Positions 42,534-51,280 of a stretch of 64,000 bases of DNA are shown in pieces. Origin of the DNA: UBA4582 sp047629195 (GTDB lineage Bacteria; Pseudomonadota; Gammaproteobacteria; Pseudomonadales; Azotimanducaceae); contig JBLHWY010000001.1 in the NCBI GenBank assembly GCA_047629195.1, forward strand, positions 92,959 to 156,958, written 5' to 3'. Numbering within the stretch: position 1 is the stretch's first letter; each line of letters opens with the position of its first letter. The translations under genes and the position numbers were made by a program. The notes under the pieces are model-generated. The model worked only from the letters and a program-made list of their open reading frames with translations, had not been told where the DNA came from and ran no database searches.

Positions 42534-44252
42534 CTAATTCTGTTTTTGTGTATTGGCATCAAATATAAATCCTTGGTATCCGTTCTCGGCTACGTCATCG
42601 CATTTTGCCCTATAAGCCCCCACGCCCCCGACGTAGGGCATAAACACTCTTGGTTTACCTGGGATGTTGACACCCAAATACCATGAACTGCAACTGGGTG
42701 CTGTTAACATGGTGCCGCTGGCAACGTTCCTGACATGTTCGACCCACGCCTCTTCGGCGTTAGCGTCTGCTTCTACTGTGTTGATATCCTTCTTATTCAT
42801 ATTTTCTATACAATCGGTAATCCAGTCACAATGTTGTTCAATAGAACACAACATGTTGGAGAGTACAGACGGACTTCCAGGTCCCGTTACTGTGAAGAAA
42901 TTGGGAAACCCAGCGACTTGTAGACCCAGGTAGCTTTTAGGTCCTTCGCTCCACTTTTTCTTTAATAGTTGCCCTTGGCGACCAGAGATCGCCACGTTGT
43001 TGATGGCACCAGTCATTGCGTCGAAACCGGTAGCGTAGATAAGGATATCAACATCGTATTGATCTGTTGTGGTTTCAACACCAGTGGTATTTATTGCCTT
43101 GATTGGGCTGTCTCGCAAGTCAACCAGTTTAACGTTAGCGCGGTTGAATGCCTCATAATAGCCAATGTCTACAACCTGACGTTTGCAGCCCATTGGGTAA
43201 CCGCGAGGCATTAAGGCGTTAGCGGTGGCTGAATCTTTAATGATGTTACGAATGTGATCTCGGTACAGATCACATGCAATTTCGTTGGCATCGAGATTCA
43301 TCCCAACATCTGCGTAACGGCGTAGTGATGATAGGCCTTCTTCCTTGAGCCTTCGATTACGCTCCTCAGCGCTACATTCAGTTATTTTCTCTTCGCCAAC
43401 CTCCTGCAAACGGCCCATAACCCCAAACAATGCCATACCTCCCAAAGAGCCACGCTGCGTATCTCGTATATCATCATATTTAGCTTTAATGTTGTCGCGA
43501 AATTCATCATCTAAATCATGGTTGCCAGCGGGGAATGTGTAAACGGGGGTTCGCTGAAACACGGTCAGGTGTTCGGCAGTTTCTGCGATAACGGGAATAG
43601 ACTGCACTGCGGAAGAACCTGTCCCTATAATTCCTACGCGCTTGCCACGAAAATCAACTTCTTCGTGGGGCCAGAGCGCAGTGTGAATAACGCGTCCTTG
43701 AAAATCGTGCTGCCCTTCAATTTTTGGCCAATTTGGTACTGACAGGCAGCCAGTTGCCATAATAAAAAATTGACTATGGAGTGTTTCGCCTTGATCTGTT
43801 TCTACGGACCATCTTTTGCGGACTTCGTCAAAAGTTGCGGCAGAAGCTGTAGTGCCAAATTGAACACCCGAACGAATCTCAAAACGATCAGCGAAATTAT
43901 TCGCGTAATCCAGAATCTCTGGTTGAGCAGCCATTAATTCCTGCCAGTCCCAGGTCTGTTCCAGTTCCCTATCAAAGCTGAAAGAATATTCGATGGTTGG
44001 AATATCACATCGAGCGCCTGGATAACGATTCCAGTACCAGGTACCCCCTACATCGTGCCCCTGTTCTAACACGAGACAATTCAAGCCCGCGGTACGAAAC
44101 TTATGCAACAAATACATACCAGAAAAGCCTGCTCCAACGACAATAACATCTAGATTAGCCTTGTCAGGCGAGGGTCTGTTTGAGGTTGTAGTGATTGAAG
44201 CTGTGGGATTTGAGACTGAGGGGTTTGAGATTGCGGTCATGTCATTTTCCAA
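42534..44252 (-). CDS. Baeyer-Villiger-type flavin monooxygenase
   Basis: A 572-residue class B flavoprotein monooxygenase. It converts ketones to esters or lactones with NADPH and O2. The first FAD motif is VGAGFSGMYLLHKF (~38), the second dinucleotide motif GIIGTGSSAVQSIP (~210), and the fingerprint FxGxxxHxxxWP is complete (residues 184-195, FQGRVIHTALWP). That fingerprint separates it from simple N-oxidising FMOs. The first ~30 residues are low-complexity Ser/Thr/Asn/Pro, with starts at 44252 or 44240. The N-terminus to GTWYWNRYPGARCD matches cyclohexanone/cyclopentadecanone-type enzymes. A cyclic ketone or steroid-like substrate is plausible. Confidence 0.92.
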   Translation of the reverse strand: MENDMTAISNPSVSNPTASITTTSNRPSPDKANLDVIVVGAGFSGMYLLHKFRTAGLNCLVLEQGHDVGGTWYWNRYPGARCDIPTIEYSFSFDRELEQTWDWQELMAAQPEILDYANNFADRFEIRSGVQFGTTASAATFDEVRKRWSVETDQGETLHSQFFIMATGCLSVPNWPKIEGQHDFQGRVIHTALWPHEEVDFRGKRVGIIGTGSSAVQSIPVIAETAEHLTVFQRTPVYTFPAGNHDLDDEFRDNIKAKYDDIRDTQRGSLGGMALFGVMGRLQEVGEEKITECSAEERNRRLKEEGLSSLRRYADVGMNLDANEIACDLYRDHIRNIIKDSATANALMPRGYPMGCKRQVVDIGYYEAFNRANVKLVDLRDSPIKAINTTGVETTTDQYDVDILIYATGFDAMTGAINNVAISGRQGQLLKKKWSEGPKSYLGLQVAGFPNFFTVTGPGSPSVLSNMLCSIEQHCDWITDCIENMNKKDINTVEADANAEEAWVEHVRNVASGTMLTAPSCSSWYLGVNIPGKPRVFMPYVGGVGAYRAKCDDVAENGYQGFIFDANTQKQN

Positions 44253-44299
44253 GCTAAATGTTGAGAATTTGTTCGCTAGTTGTGAAAGAGGGCAGGCTA

Positions 44300-44839
44300 C
44301 TAAATAAGCGTCTGCAATTTTGACAGTTCAATGACTCTTTCATCGTCTGCTCCAAGATATTCAATGATAGTCGCGGTAATCTGTGGAATCTTAATTGTTC
44401 CCGCCTCGACCATCGCTTCTAAATCAGCCCAGTCTTTTGTTCTATTAAAAAACACCTTAAGAACGGCTATATCCTCACAGGTAAGAAAGGGCACAGATTC
44501 CCCAGCAAAATCCTCCCACCGAACCCTCCGGGACATGTGCTCATGGAGCTTCAGAGTATTGAGAAAAAGATCAACCGGCGTCGTATCCCAGTTGAGTCGA
44601 ACTTGGCCGTTCTCGATGATTTCCTGTAAATCTTTTTTTGTCCAGACTACTTCTGGTGGCAGAGCGTGTAGCGCTTCCTCGGCCTGTTCCGGCTTCAAAA
44701 AGATATTCAAGTCGATATCGATAGTGCCTCGTGCCCGCTGGGTACACCAAGCCAGCGCCAGTGCACCACCAAAAGCATGATTGATATCTGCAGATTGCAA
44801 AGCGCTGTGAAGCATGATAATTTTTTCGGATAAGCTCAT
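44300..44839 (-). CDS. MNT/AbiEii-like nucleotidyltransferase, putative toxin
   Basis: A 179-residue protein with the minimal nucleotidyltransferase signature: Gly24-Gly25 (FGGALALAW), then RARGTIDIDL, in which Asp41 and Asp43 form the DxD metal site. A downstream WADLEAM stretch is also typical of AbiEii/MenT-like toxins, which add nucleotides to tRNA or protein and stop growth. Its start overlaps the stop of the XRE gene by four bases. Antitoxin-first order, overlap and an operator at the promoter are the standard toxin-antitoxin arrangement. It could instead be a benign MNT protein; the function is not proven. Confidence 0.8.
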   Translation of the reverse strand: MSLSEKIIMLHSALQSADINHAFGGALALAWCTQRARGTIDIDLNIFLKPEQAEEALHALPPEVVWTKKDLQEIIENGQVRLNWDTTPVDLFLNTLKLHEHMSRRVRWEDFAGESVPFLTCEDIAVLKVFFNRTKDWADLEAMVEAGTIKIPQITATIIEYLGADDERVIELSKLQTLI

Positions 44840-45198
44840 AATTTGAGGACTGCGTCAGGTTTGTCACTATGGTTTGCAGGGAAAACTGAGGCTAGTTCAA
44901 GTACTTCTTCTAGCTCATAACCTCTTGGGTACTTTGCGTCACCTCGAATCCTCGGTGCAAGCTTGAAGTCTAGTGAGAACCCACACGCGTGAATTAACCG
45001 CATCAATGTTGTGGTCACAGGGACCTTTTTACCAGCTTCATAGGCAAGAATTGTTGAGTGAGAGCTACCGACTCGACGAGCAAGTTCTCGCGCGGATAAG
45101 CCCGACTTTGTGCGGGCATATATCAATAGCTCTGCCACTTTCTTGGTGTAGCGCTGAGATTGCTTAGAAACTTGTTCTTTTGGTTGCTGATTTTTCAT
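44836..45198 (-). CDS. XRE-type helix-turn-helix protein, putative antitoxin
   Basis: A 120-residue protein if started at the ATG at 45198. The HTH runs ARELARRVGSSHSTILAYEAGKK, followed by a wing-like TTTLMRLIHACGFSLDFKLAP and a C-terminal tail that would contact the toxin. The frame opens at 45261, but that would run through the palindrome at 45202-45229, so the later ATG is better. The gene overlaps the nucleotidyltransferase by four bases. It should bind the palindrome at its own promoter and repress the pair, and neutralise the toxin. Confidence 0.82.
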   Translation of the reverse strand: MKNQQPKEQVSKQSQRYTKKVAELLIYARTKSGLSARELARRVGSSHSTILAYEAGKKVPVTTTLMRLIHACGFSLDFKLAPRIRGDAKYPRGYELEEVLELASVFPANHSDKPDAVLKL

Positions 45199-45201
45199 CA
45201 G

Positions 45202-45229
45202 CGAATGGTACCTTATTGGGTACCATTCG
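45202..45229. promoter_or_regulatory. Palindromic operator of the XRE/nucleotidyltransferase pair
   Basis: CGAATGGTACC and GGTACCATTCG are perfect 11-bp inverted arms with a 6-base spacer, three bases before the XRE start codon. Its size and place fit autorepression by the HTH protein. As RNA it would also fold over the ribosome site. Confidence 0.75.
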
Positions 45230-45462
45230 TCTATGTGAGATACAGCAGTCTCGTTTAGCACGTAAAGTATCAGAAGTTAGCAATAGTTAGGATTGGCTAT
45301 CGATTGAAAAATGCTAGTATTTGGTAATTGGAAGGCGAACTTCTAGCGTACTCACCAAGATGTTATGTGAATATCTATCATGAAATTATTCAGTTGAGGG
45401 AAAGTAGGGATGGAGATTTTGAGGTTTGGAACAGGATCTAAAACAATTAGCGAGGTGAAGAA

Positions 45463-46299
45463 ATGAAGATAGGTCTGTTTGCATTTTGTACAGATTATTC
45501 CATGCCAATTGATGAGTTGGCTGTAGCAGCTGAAGAGCGTGGATTCGATTCAATTTGGCTGCCGGAGCATACTCATATTCCTTCAAGCCGTTTGACACCT
45601 TATCCTGGCGGAGGTGAACTGCCGCTGGAGTATAGTCACACACTTGACCCTTTTGTCGCTCTGGGAATCGCCGCAGGCGTCACGACTAATTTAAAACTCG
45701 CGACTGGCATATGTATCGCCACTGAGCATCATGCACTTACCTTAGCCAAGACAGTTGCCACGTTGGATTACATATCGAAAGGTCGAGTGTTGCTCGGCCT
45801 AGGCGCCGGATGGAATCGAGAAGAAATGGAGAACCACGGCACAGTCTACGCCGAAAGATTTCGAAAGCTTGAGGAGCAGATGCAGGCGCTTAAAATAATC
45901 TGGACCGAAGAGGAGGCTTCGTTTCAAGGGGATTACGAATCATTTGATTCCGTTTGGTCCTGGCCTAAACCGATCCAAAGGCCGCATCCCCCTCTTATCC
46001 TTGGCGGTGACTCTGACTATACGCTCCAACGTATTGTTAACTATGGCGATGGTTGGTTACCCATAGCGATACGGCCTGATATTGTTGCAAAGGGTATTGT
46101 AAAACTAGATGAACTGGCAGTTAGAGCGGGCCGAGACCCAGATACAATATCTGTATCAGCTTATGCGCCGCCGCCTAAAGAAGATGTTATCGCAAGGTTT
46201 CGCGATCTTCGTGTTGAAAGGACGGTGTTGCTGATTCCGCCTCAGGACTCATCGAAAACCCTGGCTAGGCTGGACAATTACGCCAAGTTTATTAAATGA
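45463..46299 (+). CDS. LLM-class F420/flavin-dependent oxidoreductase
   Basis: A 278-residue luciferase-like TIM-barrel. GLFAFCTDYSMPIDELAVAAEERGFDSIWLPEHTHIP, VLLGLGAGWNREEMENHG and HPPLILGGDSDYTLQRI are the conserved parts of the TIGR03619 group. GAGGTG lies before the ATG. The group contains F420- and FMN-dependent members, and the cofactor here cannot be told from sequence. It is distinct from the LLM protein at 11997. A 15-bp tandem repeat follows, then the CmcJ-like gene. Confidence 0.85.
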   Translation: MKIGLFAFCTDYSMPIDELAVAAEERGFDSIWLPEHTHIPSSRLTPYPGGGELPLEYSHTLDPFVALGIAAGVTTNLKLATGICIATEHHALTLAKTVATLDYISKGRVLLGLGAGWNREEMENHGTVYAERFRKLEEQMQALKIIWTEEEASFQGDYESFDSVWSWPKPIQRPHPPLILGGDSDYTLQRIVNYGDGWLPIAIRPDIVAKGIVKLDELAVRAGRDPDTISVSAYAPPPKEDVIARFRDLRVERTVLLIPPQDSSKTLARLDNYAKFIK

Positions 46300-46323
46300 G
46301 TAAATATCAATTCTCGGTGCTAG

Positions 46324-46357
46324 CAAACTCTCTGTTATCAAACTCTCTGTTATCAAA
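46324..46357 (+). repeat. Short tandem repeat, 15-bp unit
   Basis: The unit CAAACTCTCTGTTAT occurs twice head-to-tail, followed by CAAA, in the 114-base gap between two genes. It is probably a recent slippage event. No role is evident. Confidence 0.85.
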
Positions 46358-46413
46358 TCTTGTTTCATCAAGAAGGTGCACCTTGAAATCTTTGATCAAT
46401 CTATGAGAAAAGC

Positions 46414-47406
46414 ATGACTAACAAGACAGGAGCGCCGCGACTTACGGCCGAAGGCGAGTTCAATTATATTACTAATAAAGCCACGTCCTCTTTGTTTCGA
46501 AATGATCAAGTGATGATTCAGAGGAATGAGGATGGCGATACGACGTCTTCGAAAGGAGTAGCGCTAGAGCCTATCAACCTCTCTGTCACCAACGCTCGTA
46601 CCATGACGGATAATCAACCAACCTGTGAGAAAAATGGTTTTGAGCTTCGGTATGCCCCCCTTGAAGATAATAAGCTGAACCTGCTCGATCAGGAGGCAGT
46701 CCTCAGCCACTATTATGAGCAGTGTGCAGTGCTTGTTGCTGAGGTGACGGGGGCTAAAGCATATGCGTTCGATCACAATGTGAGGTCTGCGACTGGGAAG
46801 AAAGACGCCGAGCGCGTCACTGGTGGGCAGGGTGTTCAAGGACCTGCGCATCTCGTTCATGGTGACTACACTCTGATTTCGGGACCTGAGCGACTGCGAC
46901 AATTGGGACAACCGCCAAGCGGCAACGATACGCTGCGAGGTTTCCTAGCAGAAGAGGCCAGTCTGATCCCCGAGAAGATAGTACGCGATGTTATGGATAG
47001 TGGTAGGCGTTTTTCGATTATCAACGTTTGGCGTAATATCTCGGAAGCGCCAGTAGTTACCCATCCGATGGCGCTTTGTGATGCGCAAACGGTGCAATCC
47101 GAGGAGCTGGTTGTATTTGAAATACATTACAGTAATAGAATCGGCGAAAACTACTTCTCCAAATATTCTAGTCAGCATAAAATGTATTATTATCCAGAGA
47201 TGACACGAGACGAGGCGCTGTTGATTAAACAGTGGGATTCAGCAGGGCCGTTGGCGCAGTCTAATGGAAGGCTTTCGGATATGGCCGATTCTAGTGCGCC
47301 CTGCACTTTTAGCTTTCATAGCGCGTTTATAGATCCAACGATTGATCCAAATGCACCTGATAGATGGAGTATTGAAGTGCGTTGCATGGTGATCTACGAT
47401 AGTTGA
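46414..47406 (+). CDS. CmcJ/NvfI-family oxidoreductase
   Basis: A 330-residue protein of the CmcJ/NvfI/AsaB group of iron oxygenases, related to gibberellin GA4 desaturase. Typical parts are YAFDHNVRSA (~118), LVHGDYTLISG with an HxD pair (~147), INVWRNIS (~203) and HPMALCDAQTVQSEELV. Fungal and actinobacterial members modify cephalosporins, aspergillic acid-like compounds and terpenoids; bacterial members are mostly uncharacterised. It sits alone between an LLM gene and phoB. The substrate is unknown. Confidence 0.8.
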   Translation: MTNKTGAPRLTAEGEFNYITNKATSSLFRNDQVMIQRNEDGDTTSSKGVALEPINLSVTNARTMTDNQPTCEKNGFELRYAPLEDNKLNLLDQEAVLSHYYEQCAVLVAEVTGAKAYAFDHNVRSATGKKDAERVTGGQGVQGPAHLVHGDYTLISGPERLRQLGQPPSGNDTLRGFLAEEASLIPEKIVRDVMDSGRRFSIINVWRNISEAPVVTHPMALCDAQTVQSEELVVFEIHYSNRIGENYFSKYSSQHKMYYYPEMTRDEALLIKQWDSAGPLAQSNGRLSDMADSSAPCTFSFHSAFIDPTIDPNAPDRWSIEVRCMVIYDS

Positions 47407-47440
47407 AGTAAGTATTTAGCAGTGGGTTTTGATACCAGTG

Positions 47441-47459
47441 TTTAGCCGATCTTTATCGA
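47441..47459 (+). promoter_or_regulatory. Pho-box-like direct repeat before phoB
   Basis: TTTAGCCG and TTTATCGA start 11 bases apart. A near-identical arrangement precedes pstS. The 29 bases from 47441 match the 29 from 50200 at 22 positions by eye, and both lie roughly 60-75 bases before the start codon. An 11-bp direct-repeat period is the mark of PhoB sites, although the sequence differs from the Escherichia coli CTGTCAT consensus. Confidence 0.5.
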
Positions 47460-47516
47460 GTCTTAACAAGTGGCCGGTAAGGTTCACGCTTTCTCATTCC
47501 AGTAATAAGTTCCGTT

Positions 47517-48215
47517 ATGTCAAAAAAGAAAATTGTAGTTGTCGAGGACGAGCCGGATATTCTAGAAGTGTTGAGCTATAACCTGAAACGCGAGGGTTAT
47601 GATGTGACCACTGCGCTTGATGGTGCAATAGGGCTTAGTCTGATCGAGAAAGTTGAGCCTGATCTCGTGTTACTTGATCTCATGTTACCGGGAATGGACG
47701 GGCTAGAGATCTGTCGCCAGTTAAAGAGCAATAGAAAGTTATCGCACATCCCGATTGTTATGGTCACTGCAAAGGGTGAAGAAAGTGATGTGGTGCTTGG
47801 CCTAGGAATTGGCGCTGATGATTATGTCTCGAAACCTTTTAGTCCAAGAGAGTTGATTGCCCGCGTGAAAGCGGCAATTCGGAGGTCTGGCCTGTCGGCA
47901 GTCCAGAAACAAGTGGATGTTGTTGAAGTTGATGGTTTGGTCATTGATGAAACCAAATTCAGCGTAACCTACCATGATGCTCCTATCAAATTTACCGCGA
48001 CAGAATTTCGGCTGCTAAACCAATTGGCGAGTCACCCGGGTCGAGTCTTTTCTCGTGAGCAACTGCTTAATCATGCTTCAGGGAATGATGTTGTGATTGT
48101 AGACAGAAACATCGATGTTCATATTAGGGCTATTCGTAAAAAACTACCCGATGAAATACATTTCATTGAGACAATTAGGGGCATTGGCTATCGGTTTATT
48201 GATATTCCTGATTAG
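47517..48215 (+). CDS. phoB: Phosphate regulon response regulator PhoB
   Basis: A 232-residue OmpR/PhoB-type regulator that activates phosphate-starvation genes when phosphorylated by PhoR. The receiver domain has the phosphoacceptor Asp54 (LVLLDLMLPGMDG), Thr84 and Lys106 (DDYVSKPFSPREL). The C-terminal winged helix includes FTATEFRLLNQLASHPGRVFSREQLL and DRNIDVHIRAIRKKL. It is followed by phoR after 39 bases, then by the pst genes, and preceded by a Pho-box-like repeat, which suggests autoregulation. Confidence 0.96.
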   Translation: MSKKKIVVVEDEPDILEVLSYNLKREGYDVTTALDGAIGLSLIEKVEPDLVLLDLMLPGMDGLEICRQLKSNRKLSHIPIVMVTAKGEESDVVLGLGIGADDYVSKPFSPRELIARVKAAIRRSGLSAVQKQVDVVEVDGLVIDETKFSVTYHDAPIKFTATEFRLLNQLASHPGRVFSREQLLNHASGNDVVIVDRNIDVHIRAIRKKLPDEIHFIETIRGIGYRFIDIPD

Positions 48216-48254
48216 TGATTCCCCTGCAATTTTTCAGCTTTAACTGAGGTTAAA

Positions 48255-50096
48255 ATGATCAAATCTCCCATCCTTTGGCGGCTTTATGCTGGATACGTGG
48301 TGATCATTTTTATATCCACCACTATTGTGGGTTTGTTGGTAGGGCAACAAGTTGCCAGCAATGGTATGAACGAGATTCAGAAATCTTTAGTCGTGCAATC
48401 AGACATGCTGGCGGAATTGTCACGGCATGGATTGTCTCTCGATGTTAATTCGGTAGAACTAGACGAGCTCCAAAATACGATTCGATTGCTGGGCCAGAAA
48501 AGTGATAGTCGTCTAACAGTAATTCGTTCCGATGGGACCGTAATAGCTGACTCGAGAGAGTCTCCAACAAACATGGACAATCATTCTGCACGCCCAGAAA
48601 TAATCGGCGCTATGGAGTCAGGTCAATCTAGTTCTATTCGATTTAGCCAGACCCTACGCCAGGAGATGAGCTACCTAGCTCGGCGGGTTGACCAAGACCA
48701 AAAGTCCGTGGGCTTTGTAAGAGTGTCGATTCCTCTCAACGACATAGAACGTAAAGCAACCCAGTTGAGGTGGTTAGTCTTGTTGGGTGCAGCAACCTCA
48801 GCGTTAGCAGCGCTTGTGTTGGGGTTCTACTTTGCCAAGCGATTTACTGATCCCCTGCGTAGTATGACAGAGATCGCTGAAGCGATTTCCCAGGGAGATT
48901 ACGAGCGTCGTCTTTCGGTCATTCATAAGGACGAAATAGGTACACTAGCGGAAGCATTTAATCGGATGGCGCGGAGTTCGGCTGAACGCGTTTTAGAAAT
49001 AACGGGTGAACGTAACCGGCTAGCAAAAATTCTCTCCAGTATGGTTGAAGGTGTCATCGGCATTGATGGTGATCGACGTATTATTCATGCAAACCATGCT
49101 GCAAGAAAATTGCTAGCGGGTGGCGGACTCGGCATAGAAAAGAAGTTTTCAAGCATCGATAGCTCCCTGGATACAGCTTTAACAGGGGCGGACAGAGAAT
49201 TAGTTTGGGAGGATATTCGAATCCCCGAACTAATCCAAGCAGTAGAGAAGGCGTTTGAAACCGGGCGAATGGTTAAAGTTCAAATTAGACGTGCTGCATC
49301 AGGGCATGATTTGATTGTCGACGCGCACATTTCGCCCCTACTGGGAGAACTAGGGCAGGTGACTGGTGTATTAATCGTGCTTAACGATATTTCTGAAATC
49401 GTGAGTTTGGAACGGGTTCGCCGTGATTTTGTTGCTAACGCATCACACGAGTTGAAAACGCCTATTACAGCTATCCGCGGACTCACTGAAACCATGTTGG
49501 ATGATCCAGAGATGGATGATGATACAAAACACCGTTTTGTCGAGAGAATCAGCGCGCAAAGTATGCGGCTGTCGGTGCTCGTCTCTGATTTATTAGCAAT
49601 TTCCCGGCTTGAATCTGACCAAGCTGAACGCAGCGAAAATACCTTTGATTTGCTTGAATTGGTGAAGCGGAGTGTCGAAGCAGTTAGGCCTGCCTGCCTA
49701 GAAAAGCAACTGACGTTAGCGTTCGAATCTAATAAAAGCCCATGTCCTTTCTCGGGCGACTTTCAATCATTGACTCAACTTGTCGATAACCTAATGGACA
49801 ATGCGGTCAAATATACCCCCGTTGGTGGTGCGGTGATAGTTAGGTTTTCTCAAGCCGCTGATATGATCCGACTTGAAGTCGAGGATACAGGGATAGGGAT
49901 TGATGACCATGCCCAAAGCCGTGTTTTTGAGCGCTTCTACCGAGTTGATAAAGCGAGGTCCAGAGACCTGGGAGGTACCGGTCTGGGTTTGTCTATTGTT
50001 AAGAATATCGCTGAACAGCATAGCGGAACTGTACACCTCGAAAGTGAATCAGGTAAAGGTTCGAAATTTATTGTTAACTTCCTAATGCCTGCTTGA
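48255..50096 (+). CDS. phoR: Phosphate regulon sensor histidine kinase PhoR, large form
   Basis: A 613-residue inner-membrane kinase. It has a first helix at ~8-30, a periplasmic sensor part of ~140 residues (~31-175), a second helix (~175-195, LVLLGAATSALAALVLGFYFA), HAMP (to ~245), PAS (~260-385), a HisKA domain with His398 in ANASHELKTPITAIRG, and an ATPase domain (LVDNLMDNAVKYTP, EDTGIGIDD, GGTGLGLSIVKN). Escherichia coli PhoR is about 430 residues and lacks the large periplasmic domain; this form resembles the Gram-positive PhoR layout. It may sense an extracytoplasmic signal in addition to the PstSCAB-PhoU state. Confidence 0.94.
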   Translation: MIKSPILWRLYAGYVVIIFISTTIVGLLVGQQVASNGMNEIQKSLVVQSDMLAELSRHGLSLDVNSVELDELQNTIRLLGQKSDSRLTVIRSDGTVIADSRESPTNMDNHSARPEIIGAMESGQSSSIRFSQTLRQEMSYLARRVDQDQKSVGFVRVSIPLNDIERKATQLRWLVLLGAATSALAALVLGFYFAKRFTDPLRSMTEIAEAISQGDYERRLSVIHKDEIGTLAEAFNRMARSSAERVLEITGERNRLAKILSSMVEGVIGIDGDRRIIHANHAARKLLAGGGLGIEKKFSSIDSSLDTALTGADRELVWEDIRIPELIQAVEKAFETGRMVKVQIRRAASGHDLIVDAHISPLLGELGQVTGVLIVLNDISEIVSLERVRRDFVANASHELKTPITAIRGLTETMLDDPEMDDDTKHRFVERISAQSMRLSVLVSDLLAISRLESDQAERSENTFDLLELVKRSVEAVRPACLEKQLTLAFESNKSPCPFSGDFQSLTQLVDNLMDNAVKYTPVGGAVIVRFSQAADMIRLEVEDTGIGIDDHAQSRVFERFYRVDKARSRDLGGTGLGLSIVKNIAEQHSGTVHLESESGKGSKFIVNFLMPA

Positions 50097-50199
50097 TTTT
50101 CCTTGCCCTGCCCACTGTTCCCTTTTGCTAAAATTCACCTAAGTCCAGCTAACGTTTAGCAAGTTACTTTGAATAAGTAATGGGAAACCCACCAGAACA

Positions 50200-50229
50200 T
50201 TAATCCGCTCTTTATCGAATATTTATAAT
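50200..50229 (+). promoter_or_regulatory. Pho-box-like direct repeat and TATAAT before pstS
   Basis: TTAATCCG and TTTATCGA start 11 bases apart, and a perfect -10 TATAAT (50224-50229) begins 6 bases after the second repeat. The same repeat pair lies before phoB. A PhoB-type activator bound to these repeats would replace the -35 contact. The TATAAT is 43 bases before the pstS ATG. Confidence 0.55.
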
Positions 50230-50271
50230 TCAAAGCCAAGATGCGCTCTCAAATCAGAAGAGAGTTAACCA

Positions 50272-51264
50272 ATGGCCACGAGAAAAATTCAACGATGGTT
50301 GGCAGTTTTATTGATGATATCTGCCATATCAACTCAGGCAGTACTGCCTGCTGCAGCAGAGAGTCTCCGCGGAACCGTATCCATTGATGGGTCAAGTACT
50401 GTTTTTCCTATCAGCGAAGCCGTCGCGGAAGAGTTTTTGGCTGTTCAGCCTAGAGTCCGAGTCACAGTCGGTGTTTCGGGTACGGGGGGTGGTTTCAAAA
50501 AGTTTCTCGCAGGTGAAGTTGATATAAATGACGCGTCTCGTCCGATTAAAATGTCAGAAGTGCGTAAGGCAAATGAGTCCGGTATCGATTATATCGAACT
50601 CCCCATTGCTTACGATGGTTTGTCCGTCGTTGTTAACCAAAAAAACACCTGGGTAGATCATTTGACAGTTGGAGAGCTGAACAAAATTTGGCAACCAGGC
50701 AGTTCAGTAAAAAACTGGAGTGATGTACGCGCAGGTTGGCCCGCAATCGAGATACGCCTTTACGGTCCGGGTACAGACTCTGGCACGTTTGACTATTTTA
50801 CGGAAACGATCAATGGCAAATCCGGCGCATCAAGACCAGATTACACGGCGAACGAAGATGATAATGCATTAGTTCGGGGTGTTAGCGGCGATGAAGGTTC
50901 GTTGGGGTATTTTGGCTATGCCTACTATGCGGCAAACAAAGACAAGCTTCGAATCATTCCCATTGACGGCGGCAAAGGTCCCGTCATCCCAACAGAGACG
51001 ACGATCAATAACGGCGACTATGCGCCCTTGTCGCGCCCTATCTTTATCTATGTTCGGAAGCAAGCTTTGGACCGAAAAGAGGTACGCGCCTTTGTTGACT
51101 TCTATATCGAGTCGGCGTCAATGCTAGCGAGCGAGGTTGGCTATATTCCTCTACCAGACGCTGTGTATAAAGCGGCCATGAAGCGTGTTGAAACACGTGA
51201 AGTTGGCACTGCCTACCACAGTGATGCTAAGCCTATGAGTGCTAATCTATTGCTAGAAAATTAG
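50272..51264 (+). CDS. pstS: Phosphate ABC transporter, periplasmic binding protein PstS
   Basis: A 330-residue phosphate-binding protein. The signal peptide ends near PAAAES (~30). Conserved pieces are IDGSSTVFPISEAVAEEF, GVSGTGGGFKKFLAGEVDINDASRPI and LYGPGTDSGTFDYFTE, which place phosphate-binding Ser/Thr/Asp/Arg. The start is ATG at 50272. The group is the PstS that lacks a lipobox (no Cys), so it is a free periplasmic protein. It begins the pst unit and is separated from phoR by 175 bases with its own promoter. Confidence 0.96.
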   Translation: MATRKIQRWLAVLLMISAISTQAVLPAAAESLRGTVSIDGSSTVFPISEAVAEEFLAVQPRVRVTVGVSGTGGGFKKFLAGEVDINDASRPIKMSEVRKANESGIDYIELPIAYDGLSVVVNQKNTWVDHLTVGELNKIWQPGSSVKNWSDVRAGWPAIEIRLYGPGTDSGTFDYFTETINGKSGASRPDYTANEDDNALVRGVSGDEGSLGYFGYAYYAANKDKLRIIPIDGGKGPVIPTETTINNGDYAPLSRPIFIYVRKQALDRKEVRAFVDFYIESASMLASEVGYIPLPDAVYKAAMKRVETREVGTAYHSDAKPMSANLLLEN

Positions 51265-51280
51265 TCGCTGCACTACTGAA

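Noticed and set aside
44331..44780. A 149-codon plus-strand frame inside the nucleotidyltransferase gene
   Set aside because: Antisense shadow of the gene that carries the GG...DxD motif.
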